DNA from: Halosimplex halophilum
GTDB taxonomy: Archaea > Halobacteriota > Halobacteria > Halobacteriales > Haloarculaceae
Direction of reading: 5' to 3'
DNA: 64,000 bases
Assembly (NCBI RefSeq): GCF_004698125.1
Contig: NZ_ML214297.1
Coordinates: 62,001 to 126,000, forward strand
Part shown: positions 35,472-43,417 of the stretch, in pieces
How the letters are laid out: every line of letters starts with the position of its first letter
Position numbering within the stretch: the stretch's first letter is position 1
The notes under the pieces: model-generated
What the model was told of the DNA's origin: nothing
The model's input: the letters and a program-made list of their open reading frames with translations, nothing else
Databases searched by the model: none
Made by a program: the position numbers and the translations under genes

Positions 35472-36128
35472 ATGTCTACAGACGATCCTGCGGACGACGG
35501 CGAGGGGAGCGACGAGCCCGAGGCGGACCCACAGGACGGCGGGAACGTCCGCGAACGGCTGGAACAGGAGGCCGACAGGGCGGTGACGGGCTTCGACGAG
35601 GGGATCGTGGACATGCTCTCGTGGGTGCTGGAGACCGAGACCCGCGCCCGCATCTACGTCTTCCTCCGGCAGAACCCCGACAGCACGAGCGACGAGATCG
35701 CCGAGGGGACCGGCCTGTACCCGAGCACGGTCCGGGAGGCCCTCGCGGAACTCCACGACGAGGGGAAGGTCACCCGGGGGAAACGCGAGAACGACGGCGC
35801 CGGCAACAACCCCTACGAGTACGCGGCGATGGCGCCGAGCGACCTCGTCGGCAACGTCGTCGACGACGTGCAGGCGGAGCTCAACACCGTCTTCAATCTC
35901 GACGAGATCCTCGGCAGCGACGACGACCACCCCACCGTCGACTCCGAGCCCGTCACCATCACCGTCGAGGACGACCCCGGGGCCGCCGACGGAGACGGCG
36001 ACGAGGCCGGCGACGGGACCGACGAGTGGGGCGCCACGGGCGAAGCCGGGGACACGGACGAGGGACCGACCGACGACGCGGACGGCGCCGAAGCGGACGA
36101 GGACGGCGACGACGCGACCGACGGCTGA
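35472..36128 (+). CDS. Winged helix-turn-helix transcriptional regulator with acidic tails
   Basis: A 218-residue protein. An acidic N-terminal tail (about 30 residues) precedes the DNA-binding domain at residues 45-120: LSWVLETETRARIYVFLRQNPDSTSDEIAEGTGLYPSTVREALAELHDEGKVTRG, in which TSDEIAEGTGLYPSTVREAL is the helix-turn-helix and the following basic wing is complete. The last 90 residues are a low-complexity Asp/Gly tail. A strong TATA-like gatttttac at 35429-35437 lies 38 bases upstream of the ATG. Targets unknown; no adjacent operon suggests them. Confidence 0.83.
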   Translation: MSTDDPADDGEGSDEPEADPQDGGNVRERLEQEADRAVTGFDEGIVDMLSWVLETETRARIYVFLRQNPDSTSDEIAEGTGLYPSTVREALAELHDEGKVTRGKRENDGAGNNPYEYAAMAPSDLVGNVVDDVQAELNTVFNLDEILGSDDDHPTVDSEPVTITVEDDPGAADGDGDEAGDGTDEWGATGEAGDTDEGPTDDADGAEADEDGDDATDG

Positions 36129-36211
36129 CCGTCCGGAGACCGTTCCGTTCGGTGGTGTGGCGGGCACCGGAAGCCGAAGGCACTTTACCGGCCTGGCCCG
36201 ACTGAGCCAGT

Positions 36212-36814
36212 ATGAAGGTCGCGCTGGGTGGCACCTTCGACCCGGTTCACGACGGGCACCGCGCGCTGTTCAGGCGCGCCTTCGAGCTGGGCGACGCGAC
36301 GGTCGGTCTGACGAGCGACGACCTCGCGCCGAAGACTCGCCGCGAGGACCGCTACGTCCGCCCGTACGACCGGCGCCACCGCGACCTCGACGCCGAACTC
36401 GCCGAACTCGCGGAGGAGTACGACCGCGACTACGAGATCCGCCGGATCGACGACCCGACCGGCTTCGCACCCGAGCCGCAGTTCGACGCCATCGTCGTCT
36501 CCCCCGAGACGGTGACCGGCGCCAAGCGCATCAACGAGATACGCCGCGACGACGGGGTCGAACCGCTGGACATCGAGGTCGTCGACCACGTCCACGCCGA
36601 GGACGGCGAGATCATCTCCAGCACCCGCATCGTCCGCGGCGAGATCGACGAGCACGGCAACCTCACCCCCGACCGCGACGGCCGCGACGCCCCCGGGGAG
36701 ACCGACGCCGAGACCGCCAGCGGCGCCGTGGACGCGACCGAACCAGTGGACGCGACCGAGGCTACGGACGCGACCGCCGACGGCGGCCCCGGCGCGGACT
36801 CCGACGACGCCTGA
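36212..36814 (+). CDS. coaD: Phosphopantetheine adenylyltransferase, archaeal type
   Basis: A 200-residue nucleotidyltransferase that adenylates 4'-phosphopantetheine to dephospho-CoA. The ATP-binding motif GGTFDPVHDGH starts at residue 6, and ISSTRIV near residue 135 matches the ISSTxxR motif. The catalytic domain ends around residue 150; the rest is a repetitive acidic tail rich in DATE and TDA, unusual compared with the roughly 160-residue family length. Start confirmed by a TATA-like actttacc 28 bases upstream. With coaBC at 19.6 kb this gives three of the last CoA steps. Confidence 0.9.
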   Translation: MKVALGGTFDPVHDGHRALFRRAFELGDATVGLTSDDLAPKTRREDRYVRPYDRRHRDLDAELAELAEEYDRDYEIRRIDDPTGFAPEPQFDAIVVSPETVTGAKRINEIRRDDGVEPLDIEVVDHVHAEDGEIISSTRIVRGEIDEHGNLTPDRDGRDAPGETDAETASGAVDATEPVDATEATDATADGGPGADSDDA

Positions 36815-36849
36815 GTCGCGGGCGCGCCGCCGACGACCGCCGACTCGAC

Positions 36850-37158
36850 CTACCAGCCCGGCGCGTCCAGCCCCTGATTCTCCAGCATCGCCTCGTAGCG
36901 CTGGGAGATGGTGAGCCGGGACACGTCCGCGGCCTCGGCGACGCGCTGCTGGCTGCGGCTGTCGCCCTCGACGAGCCCGGCGACGTAGACGCTCGTCGCG
37001 AGGACGGCCCGCTTCGAGCGGTCGGTCTCCGGGACGTTCGAGAGGAACAGATCGGCCGCCCGCGAGCGGGCGGCTTCGTCCATGTCGAGGCGCTCGGCGG
37101 TCGCCTCGATCTCGTCGAGCCACTCCGCGTTCTCGACCTGGTCGCGGGCGCTGTACAT
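36850..37158 (-). CDS. Single cyclin-repeat protein related to transcription factor B
   Basis: A 102-residue protein that matches only the second cyclin-like repeat of archaeal TFB: RAADLFLSNVP, a conserved helix with RAVLATSVYVAGLVEG, then QQRVAEAADVSRLTISQRYEAML, the helix-turn-helix that contacts the BRE in full TFB. The zinc ribbon and first repeat are absent. The start at 37158 is fixed by a TATA box (37182-37190) 29 bases upstream; the GTG 36 bases earlier lies inside that box. It may be a TFB-derived DNA-binding regulator. Confidence 0.78.
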   Translation of the reverse strand: MYSARDQVENAEWLDEIEATAERLDMDEAARSRAADLFLSNVPETDRSKRAVLATSVYVAGLVEGDSRSQQRVAEAADVSRLTISQRYEAMLENQGLDAPGW

Positions 37159-37181
37159 CACCGTGACGTTCGCGTTCGGGA

Positions 37182-37190
37182 TACATAAAT
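37182..37190 (-). promoter_or_regulatory. TATA box of the TFB-like gene
   Basis: Minus-strand sequence catttatgtat (37181-37191) is a clear TATA element in GC-rich DNA, 29 bases before the ATG at 37158, so the messenger is probably leaderless. Confidence 0.65.
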
Positions 37191-37237
37191 GCACGACGCG
37201 CCCCGAATCGTTCGGTTCGTTCTGCGAGTCGAGTAGT

Positions 37238-37739
37238 GGTTTCTGGTGGGCTTGTCGGGGAGGGAAGTCGTCTCGGAGTGGCCGCAGTCGCCGGTGAGCG
37301 CTGAAAGCCCTCGGCCCGCTCGCTATCTGGAGTCTCTACTGCAGGGGACAGCAAGCGTTGAAAGCCCTCGACGCGCTCGCGGTCGCTGTCGCCGAAAATC
37401 GAAGATTTTCGGGATGACGAGAGAGCGGAGCTCTCTCGAACCAAGCGGGATATCCGCGCTCTCCGCACCGCCCGCGCGGATAGTGCCCGCTCAGGCGACT
37501 CTCGGCGCGAGCGCGCCTCGCCCTTTCAGTCCGCCAGGACCGCACCGCACTGCACCGCAACCACCCCGCACAGCACCCCAACCACCCCGCACGGCACCGC
37601 AGACGGCCACGAGCCTCCCCAGCCGATTCGCGACACGCGAGTCGCGAATCCCTCGCGCGGTGTCGTCGCGCGCACAAGAGCGCGCTCCAGCGCGCGCCAA
37701 CCGCACCGCAACCGCTCACTACAACAGCCGTCACCTGCA
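37238..37739 (+). repeat. Dispersed composite palindromic repeat, copy 1
   Basis: A 500-base non-coding element sharing ordered blocks with copies at 48.0 and 58.9 kb. It begins with TTTCTGGTGGGCTTGTCGGG, contains GAAAGCCCTCG (twice, at 37303 and 37361), AGCGGGATATCCGCGCTC at 37444-37461, the CGCGAGCGCGCCTCGCCC/CAGTCCGCCAGGA block at 37505-37539, the GACGGCCACGAGCCTCCCC block at 37594-37628, and ends CCGTCACCTGCA. Between blocks sit palindromes: a 19-base hairpin at 37393-37411 and a 26-base hairpin (10 bp arms) at 37625-37650. Reading frames across it are low-complexity and not shared as protein between copies, so it is not annotated as coding. The remaining 37159-37237 and 37740-37825 show no gene. 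Confidence 0.85.
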
Positions 37740-37825
37740 CCGAACACGCAGACGCGACAGCGCGGAGAGTCGCCGCTCGAAACAGATGAGTAAGCGTGAT
37801 TGGGGCCCACTCCCTACTTGCGGGC

Positions 37826-38446
37826 GTGACTCAGTGGGTCGAGAATCCGACGGGCGGGCGGGACCGGGGAGCGGTCGCACTCGCGCGCGCGTGGGCGGAG
37901 GTGCTGGTCAGGCCCCGTCGGCTGTTCCGGTCGGGCGTGGCGCCGGGCGACCAGGCTCCCGGGCTGGTGTTCGCCGGCGCGGTCGTCCTCGCGGAGGAGC
38001 TGACCCGGGTCGCGTCGGGGGCGGCCGCCTACCCGGTCCTGGGCGGGCGGCCCCTCCTCTCGACGCTCCTCTTTCTGGCGCTGGCGGTCGTCCTCGTCGC
38101 GCCGGCGGCGCTGCACCTGACGGCGGCGCTCCAGACGCTGATCCTCATCGCGGCGGCGCCGGACCGCGCGGGCGTCAGCGAGACGGTGCAGGTCATCGCC
38201 TACGCCGCGGCGCCCTGTGCCTTCGCCGGCCTCCCCTATCCGGGCGTCCGCGTGGCCGCGACCGCGTACGCGAGTGTCCTCCTCGCGGTCGGCGTGAGCG
38301 CCGTGCACGACGTGTCGCTGCCGAGGGCCGCGGTCCTGACGGCCCTCCCGGCGGCGCTCGTCTTCGGCTACGGCTTCCGGGGGTTCGCCGCGCTGTCGGA
38401 ACTGACCGGCCTGACGTGGGCCGACGTGCTCGGGGCTCTCGGGTGA
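37826..38446 (+). CDS. Yip1 family membrane protein
   Basis: A 206-residue protein with five or six membrane helices. The opening TQWVENPTGGRDRGAVALARAWAEVLVRPRRLFRSGVAPGDQAPGLVFA is the usual start of haloarchaeal Yip1/YIF1-like proteins, with the amphipathic PRRLFR stretch before helix 1. GTG at 37826 is chosen because homologous proteins begin here; a reading frame 30 bases longer starts inside the end of the repeat region. Yip1 proteins in archaea have no assigned function. It follows repeat copy 1 by 86 bases. Confidence 0.82.
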   Translation: MTQWVENPTGGRDRGAVALARAWAEVLVRPRRLFRSGVAPGDQAPGLVFAGAVVLAEELTRVASGAAAYPVLGGRPLLSTLLFLALAVVLVAPAALHLTAALQTLILIAAAPDRAGVSETVQVIAYAAAPCAFAGLPYPGVRVAATAYASVLLAVGVSAVHDVSLPRAAVLTALPAALVFGYGFRGFAALSELTGLTWADVLGALG

Positions 38447-38548
38447 CGGCTCCGTGCCCGGCCGACGCGGGCCCGGTCGGTGGCCGCACGCGGCGCCGCG
38501 CCCGAGGCGACCACGGCCGTTTAAGCGCGCGCCGGTCGGATCGCCGGT

Positions 38549-38812
38549 ATGCTCACGCTGGACTTCGAGGAGTTCGCGTTCGAACTCAAGGACGGCGCGG
38601 TCAAGCACGTCGGCCCGTCGAACTCGGCGGCGACGGCGAAGCTGTACGACGTGGAGGGCGTCGAGGTGCGGGAGTTCGGCGACAAGCGCGTCAAGCTCGC
38701 CTTCGCGGACGAGGACGGCAACGAGGTGGAGGTCGCGCTGTTCCCGGAGGCGGCCGCGGAGGTCGCACGCGGGATCGAGGCGCTCGAAGACGACAGTCCG
38801 GTCTTCGAGTGA
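38549..38812 (+). CDS. Small conserved acidic protein of unknown function
   Basis: An 87-residue soluble protein predicted to be mostly beta with a C-terminal helix (LTLDFEEFAFELKDGAVKHVG, EVEVALFPEAAAEVARGIEALE). The composition is strongly acidic like other haloarchaeal proteins. A TATA-like gtttaagc at 38519-38526 lies 27 bases before the ATG, supporting the start and the gene. No motif identifies a function; monocistronic by spacing. Confidence 0.75.
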   Translation: MLTLDFEEFAFELKDGAVKHVGPSNSAATAKLYDVEGVEVREFGDKRVKLAFADEDGNEVEVALFPEAAAEVARGIEALEDDSPVFE

Positions 38813-38946
38813 TCCGTGGCGGCCTGTTTGCCGGTTTTCGGGCCTGAGGGCGCGAATATCGTGCGGCACGCGAGCGCCGGAACGTGCGGACGAGCGACGG
38901 ACGCGTTTCGACAACCGTTTTAGGCCCGGGGCATTTCTACCTGCCA

Positions 38947-41160
38947 ATGGGTTCGTGTATCATCTGCGGGAAGTCTGTCGACGGTCGCATCTGCGACCTC
39001 CACGAGGAAGACGTCGTCTTCGAGTTCCGCGGGAACCAGCCCGACCAGCTGACGGTCGACCGCTACTACCGCGGGACCGTCGACGGCTACGCCGAGTTCG
39101 GCGTGTTCGTCGACATCGGCGACAGCGTCACCGGACTGCTCCACCGGAGCGAGCTCGACCAGCGGCTCGAGAGCCTCGACTGGGAGTCCGGCGACACCGT
39201 CTTCGTGCAGGTCCAGCAGGTGCGAGACAACGGGAACGTGGACCTGGGCTGGTCGATCCGCCAGGCCGAAAACGAGTTCCGCGGCACCCTCGTCGACGAC
39301 CCCGAGCAGGGCGCACCGTATCTCAAAGAGGACGAGTCGGGAAATGAGGACGCGGCAGCCGACGACGGTTCGGCTGCCGACGCGTCCGACACCGACAGCG
39401 ACGCCGGAGCCGGGTCCGACGACTCCGACGTGACGACCCGCGGCGACGACTCGGAGTCGGAGACGACCCGCGGCGACGAGCGCGACGACGCGGCCGCCGA
39501 ACCGCCGCCCGCCGCCGCGGCCGCGACCGAGACGCCGGCGACGGCGACCGACGGCGACGCCGGGGCCGGCTCGGGCGAGGGCGGCGCGGCGGCCGCCAGC
39601 GGGGGCGGCGCGACCGCCGTCTCCGGGGAAGAGCCGGACGCCGAACCGGACGCGGAGCCGACACACGTCGCCGTCGAGACGCTCGACGACCGGGTCGGCG
39701 AGACGGTTCGACTGGAGGGCGTCGTCGAGAGCGCGCGCCAGACGAGCGGTCCGACGGTCTTCGAGATCCGCGACGAGACCGACAGCGTCGAGTGCGCCGC
39801 GTTCAAGGAGGCGGGCGTCCGCGCCTACCCCGAGATCGACACCGACGACGTGGTCCGCCTGGACGGCGAGGTCCGCGAGCGACGCGGCGAGCTCCAGGTC
39901 GAGACCGAGGCGCTGGTGAAACTCGAGGGCGAGGAGCGCGAGACCGTCGCCGACCGGCTGGCCGACGCGCTGACCGCGCAGGCCGAGCCCGACGCGGTCG
40001 AGCCCATCGCCGCCGACGAGACGGTCGAGGCGCTGAGCGAGGACGTGCGCGAGGTCGCGACCGCGGTCCGGCGCGCGGTCCTCGAGGAGCGGCCCGTCGT
40101 CGTCCGCCACGCGGCGACCGCCGACGGCTACGTGGGCGGCGTCGCCCTGGAGCGGGCGACGCTCCCGCTCGTCCGCGACCAGCACGACCAGCACGACGCG
40201 GTCTACCACTACTTCGACCGCCGGCCGCTGGAGGAGGGCGTCTACGACATGGACGACGCGACGAAGGACGCGACGCGGATGCTCGAAGCGCGCGAGCGCC
40301 ACGACGAGAAGCTGCCGCTGTTCGTCTTCGTCGCCGCCGGCGCCACCGGCGAGTCGCTCGACGGCTTCGAGCTGCTCGACCTGTACGGCGCCGGCCGCGC
40401 GCTGGTCGACGACGTGGCGGTCGACCCCGAGATCGAGGCGGCGGTCGACGCCGCCGTCGCGCCCGAGGGCACCGACGCGCCGGAGACGACCGCCGCGACG
40501 CTGGCCGCCAACGTCGCCGCCCACGTCAACGACGGCGTGCGCGAGGACCTGCAGCACCTCCCGGCGGTGAGCTACTGGGAGGACACCCCCGAGGCCTACG
40601 CCGAGGCCGCGGACGAGGCGGGCTACGACGAGGCGGCCGTCCGCGAGGTCCGCGAGGCCGTCGCGCTGGAGGCCTACTACCAGTCCTACGAGGACAAGCG
40701 CGAACTCATCACGGACCTCCTCTTTGGCGAGGGCGACGGCCCCGGCGGGCTCGCGGGCCACGTCAGCGAGCAGTTCCGCGAGAAGCTCGACGCGGAGATC
40801 GAGACCGCGGAGGCCAACCTCGACACCCAGACCGTCGAGGGGACCGACATCGCGGTGCTGGACACCGACGCGTTCACCCACCGCTACGAGTTCCCGCCGA
40901 CGACGCTGCTGCTGGACGAGCTGCACCGCCGCCACCGCGACGACGTGAGCGCGGTCATCGGCGTCTCCGACGACGAACTCCACATCCGCAGCGACCGCGC
41001 CATCGACGTGCGCGACGTGGCCGACCGCGCCCGCGAGTGGGTGCCCAACGCCGGCCTCACGGCCTCCTCCGCCCGCGACGGCAAACTCGAATACATCGCC
41101 GGCGAGCGCTCGGCGGTGCTCGACACCGTCATCGACGTGGTCGCCGACGAAGTGGCCTGA
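38947..41160 (+). CDS. RecJ-like DHH-family protein with zinc finger, S1 and OB domains, catalytic motifs degenerate
   Basis: A 737-residue multidomain protein of the archaea-specific RecJ-like (COG1107) type. Order: zinc finger (Cys4, Cys7, Cys16, His19); S1 RNA-binding domain at about residues 35-105 (YYRGTVDGYAEFGVFVDIGD); acidic low-complexity linker (120-235); OB fold (240-330, VRLEGVVESARQTSGPTVFE); DHH-like domain from about 365. Where active members have RHHxDxDGY, this one has RHAATADGY; the second motif Asp is replaced (VAAGATGES) and the DHH triad reads DDV (about residue 486). It may therefore bind nucleic acid without cutting it. Start supported by gttttagg 31 bases upstream. Confidence 0.82.
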   Translation: MGSCIICGKSVDGRICDLHEEDVVFEFRGNQPDQLTVDRYYRGTVDGYAEFGVFVDIGDSVTGLLHRSELDQRLESLDWESGDTVFVQVQQVRDNGNVDLGWSIRQAENEFRGTLVDDPEQGAPYLKEDESGNEDAAADDGSAADASDTDSDAGAGSDDSDVTTRGDDSESETTRGDERDDAAAEPPPAAAAATETPATATDGDAGAGSGEGGAAAASGGGATAVSGEEPDAEPDAEPTHVAVETLDDRVGETVRLEGVVESARQTSGPTVFEIRDETDSVECAAFKEAGVRAYPEIDTDDVVRLDGEVRERRGELQVETEALVKLEGEERETVADRLADALTAQAEPDAVEPIAADETVEALSEDVREVATAVRRAVLEERPVVVRHAATADGYVGGVALERATLPLVRDQHDQHDAVYHYFDRRPLEEGVYDMDDATKDATRMLEARERHDEKLPLFVFVAAGATGESLDGFELLDLYGAGRALVDDVAVDPEIEAAVDAAVAPEGTDAPETTAATLAANVAAHVNDGVREDLQHLPAVSYWEDTPEAYAEAADEAGYDEAAVREVREAVALEAYYQSYEDKRELITDLLFGEGDGPGGLAGHVSEQFREKLDAEIETAEANLDTQTVEGTDIAVLDTDAFTHRYEFPPTTLLLDELHRRHRDDVSAVIGVSDDELHIRSDRAIDVRDVADRAREWVPNAGLTASSARDGKLEYIAGERSAVLDTVIDVVADEVA

Positions 41161-41240
41161 TACGGAGTATTGCAAGACATTCCGAGATCGACCGCACGCG
41201 GTCGTGCGGTCGACTCGGTAAACGCTTGCAATACTCCGTA
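41161..41240. repeat. 80 bp palindromic MITE-like element
   Basis: TACGGAGTATTGCAAG at 41161-41176 is exactly mirrored by CTTGCAATACTCCGTA at 41225-41240. Inside, CGACCGCAC and GTGCGGTCG form a second stem within CCGAG...CTCGG, so nearly the whole 80 bases can fold into one long hairpin. It begins at the base after the stop codon of the RecJ-like gene. It encodes nothing and could be a non-autonomous transposon remnant or a structural transcript end. Confidence 0.75.
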
Positions 41241-41309
41241 TGAGCGGCCGAGTATCACAGCCGACAGTCGCGGCCGAAGCTTTTTCCCCATCATTTCGTT
41301 CGTGTCGGT

Positions 41310-41702
41310 ATGTCCGTCGTCGCCGACATGGCAGAGATCACCGCCGACCACGCCGGCGAGTCGCTCAGGTACTTCGCGGAAGTCGAGCCGGAGTCGCGGG
41401 CGGTGACCGTCCACCACCGGCGGGACGGGCTCGACTGGACCGACGCCCGCGAGCGCGAGGTCGAGGAGGAGCTCCACGAACTCACCGCGAAGGCGTCCTA
41501 CGAGGCGGCGATGGACGCGACGAACGTCAACCAGATCATCAAGGTCGCCGACGACAAGGTGCTGTTCACGGGGTTCGTCGAGGACACGGTCGCGGTCGCC
41601 GCCTTCGACCGCGGGATCTTCGCGACGCTGCCGGCCATCGTCGCCGACTTCCGGGAGTACATGATCGAAGAGGACATCGAGTTCGTCTCCCTGGAACTGT
41701 AG
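41310..41702 (+). CDS. Conserved soluble protein of unknown function
   Basis: A 130-residue acidic alpha/beta protein. The start at 41310 rather than the internal Met six residues later is supported by a T-rich box (gctttttcc) at 41278-41286, about 29 bases upstream. The best conserved-looking part is the second half, VNQIIKVADDKVLFTGFVEDTVAVAAFDRGIFATLPAIV, ending in a helix and short strand. There is no membrane segment and no catalytic motif. The clear promoter and normal codon use argue for a real gene. Confidence 0.75.
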   Translation: MSVVADMAEITADHAGESLRYFAEVEPESRAVTVHHRRDGLDWTDAREREVEEELHELTAKASYEAAMDATNVNQIIKVADDKVLFTGFVEDTVAVAAFDRGIFATLPAIVADFREYMIEEDIEFVSLEL

Positions 41703-41738
41703 CGACGGTTTTTGTCGGTCGCGCCGCTGGGTCGAGCC

Positions 41739-42263
41739 ATGAGCGACGACAGCGAGGACGCGACCGTCGTCTCCGAATCGGACCTCGAGTGGGACGAGTA
41801 CGACCACGGTGACCGGCAGTTCCGTCGGAAGCAACTCGGCGTCGCGGCCGGCGGCGAGGAGTTAGGAACGAGCCTCTACGAACTCGAACCCGGTAATCGC
41901 ACGTGGCCCCGCCACTACCACGCCGGCAACGAGGAAGCCATCTACGTGCTCGGCGGCGAACTGACGCTGTATCTGGAGCGCGGCGCGGACGAGAACGACG
42001 GCGAGGTGAGTGAACACGTCCTCGAACCGGGCGACTACGCCGCCCTGCCGAGCGGGCCGGACCACGCCCACGAGGTCGAGGCGCGCGGCGACGAGACTGC
42101 CCGATTTCTCGTTGTCTCGACGATGAACGAGCCCGACCTGTCCGTCCTCGTCGAGCGCGACGCGGCGATGCTGTTCGCGGGCGGCGCGCCCGGTAACTAC
42201 GAGGACCGATACATCTCGAAGACCGTGGACCTGGACGCGGAGGTCGACTACTGGGACGGGTAG
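41739..42263 (+). CDS. Cupin domain protein
   Basis: A 174-residue single-cupin protein. The metal-binding motif HYHAGNEEAIYVLGGELTLYLE (around residue 66) gives His, His and Glu ligands, and the second motif LEPGDYAALPSGPDHAHEVEARGD supplies the remaining His. The domain is extended at both ends by about 40 residues. Start supported by cggtttttg at 41705-41713, 29 bases upstream. Possible roles include isomerase, dioxygenase or sugar-binding protein; nothing nearby selects one. Confidence 0.82.
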   Translation: MSDDSEDATVVSESDLEWDEYDHGDRQFRRKQLGVAAGGEELGTSLYELEPGNRTWPRHYHAGNEEAIYVLGGELTLYLERGADENDGEVSEHVLEPGDYAALPSGPDHAHEVEARGDETARFLVVSTMNEPDLSVLVERDAAMLFAGGAPGNYEDRYISKTVDLDAEVDYWDG

Positions 42264-42322
42264 CTCAACGGTCTAGTTGAGCCAACGGAAGCCGTTTTCC
42301 GGTGGGGAACGACTCGACGGGT

Positions 42323-42904
42323 ATGCGACGACGCGCCTTCGTGGCCGCCCTGGCGCTCGGGTCGGCGGGCTGTCTTGGTCGGAGCGGGCCGGGGGACGAC
42401 GGGTCGACCGACAGCGGAACCGACACCGAGCGACCGTCCGCGAGCGACGGGAGGACCCGAACCGTCGAACCGGCCGAGCAGCGCGCCCCCCAGTCGGACC
42501 CCGAAGCGGAATCGCCGGACGAGACGTACCGGCTCGGCGACGGGCCGCCGAGCGGCGCGCAGGCGCACGAACTCGTCGTCTGGCGGGACGGCCCGGTGCG
42601 CCCGGTGACCGTCGAGGTGTCGGCGCCGGCGGCCGACATCGCGGTTTCGCCGACGCCCCAGCTGGAACCCGGCGCGTACCTGTTGTTCGAGCTGACGGAG
42701 CGAGTCGACTACGAGGTGGCCGTCCACGTGAAGGGCGGGACGTGGTACGGGTTCGACATCGCGGCGAGCTACGTCGACTGCAACGACTCGCGGACGACCG
42801 TCCGGGTCCCCGAGTCGGATCCGGTCGAGTACGGGACGTTCACCACGTCGATGGCCTGTTCGGTCGGTACGGCGTCGGAGCCGACGGCAGACGGCGGCGA
42901 CTGA
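42323..42904 (+). CDS. Secreted lipoprotein of unknown function
   Basis: A 193-residue protein with a signal peptide MRRRAFVAALALGSAGC; the cysteine at the end of GSAGC is the lipid-attachment site and the double arginine suggests Tat export. A 60-residue Ser/Asp/Glu-rich spacer is followed by a beta-rich domain (HELVVWRDGPVRPVTVEVS; KGGTWYGFDIAASYVDC). Two further cysteines near the C-terminus could pair. Start at 42323 matches a TATA-like gttttccgg 30 bases upstream. No family recognised. Confidence 0.75.
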   Translation: MRRRAFVAALALGSAGCLGRSGPGDDGSTDSGTDTERPSASDGRTRTVEPAEQRAPQSDPEAESPDETYRLGDGPPSGAQAHELVVWRDGPVRPVTVEVSAPAADIAVSPTPQLEPGAYLLFELTERVDYEVAVHVKGGTWYGFDIAASYVDCNDSRTTVRVPESDPVEYGTFTTSMACSVGTASEPTADGGD

Positions 42905-42964
42905 CGGCCACAGACTCGGCCGACCCGCCGGCGGTGGTCCGTTCCTCGCTCCGGCCGCCCGCGC

Positions 42965-43342
42965 TCACTCGCCTGGGTCGAACACGCCGCGGCGTAGCCC
43001 CTCGCGGACGGGGTCGTGTTCGGCGTCGGTCGGCGGCGGCGCGGTCACGAGCAACGCCTCCAGCCGACCGCCCCCGTCGGCCTTCACGCCGCGGTCGACC
43101 CCCGCGGGGACCGCCACCACGTCGCCGGGGGCGACCTCGTGGTCGGTGTCGCCCTCGCGGACGACGCCCGTGCCCTCGCGGACGTGGACGACCACGTCGC
43201 TGTCGGGCGCGTGGACCGGGATGAACTGGCCGGGCTCGAAGTAGCCACAGACCGCCTTCAGGTGGTCGCTCTTGAAGACCCCCTGCGCGGAGAACTGGTC
43301 GTCGTCGTACTCCCGTTCGGCGTCGAAGTCCGTCGCTGGCAT
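42965..43342 (-). CDS. Small cupin domain protein
   Basis: A 125-residue cupin. VCGYFEPGQFIPVHAPDSDVVVHVREGTGVV carries the first motif, though the usual pair of histidines is reduced to one (VHAPDSD), and VAPGDVVAVPAGVDRGVKADGG is the second motif, where the His expected after PAG is Asp. The metal site is therefore unusual and may be absent. A T-rich box lies about 28 bases upstream on the minus strand. Role unknown. Confidence 0.77.
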   Translation of the reverse strand: MPATDFDAEREYDDDQFSAQGVFKSDHLKAVCGYFEPGQFIPVHAPDSDVVVHVREGTGVVREGDTDHEVAPGDVVAVPAGVDRGVKADGGGRLEALLVTAPPPTDAEHDPVREGLRRGVFDPGE

Positions 43343-43417
43343 GGCTAGAACGTCGACGCCGCGCGGAAAGGCCGCTGGGCCGAATCGGTTCGGTCCCGTC
43401 GACGGGCGCTCTCCGAC

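Noticed and set aside
37560-37600. Possible CRISPR-like CACCGCA repeats in repeat copy 1
   Set aside because: The units are short, irregular and without spacers of constant length; no cas genes are present in the window.
37246-38847. Open frames through repeat copy 1 and into the Yip1 gene
   Set aside because: Composition is low-complexity, the frame changes nature at the repeat boundary, and corresponding frames in copies 2 and 3 do not encode the same protein throughout.
42277-43224. A 315-residue frame overlapping the lipoprotein and cupin genes
   Set aside because: It lacks hydrophobic or domain structure and spans two oppositely oriented genes with good signals and promoters.
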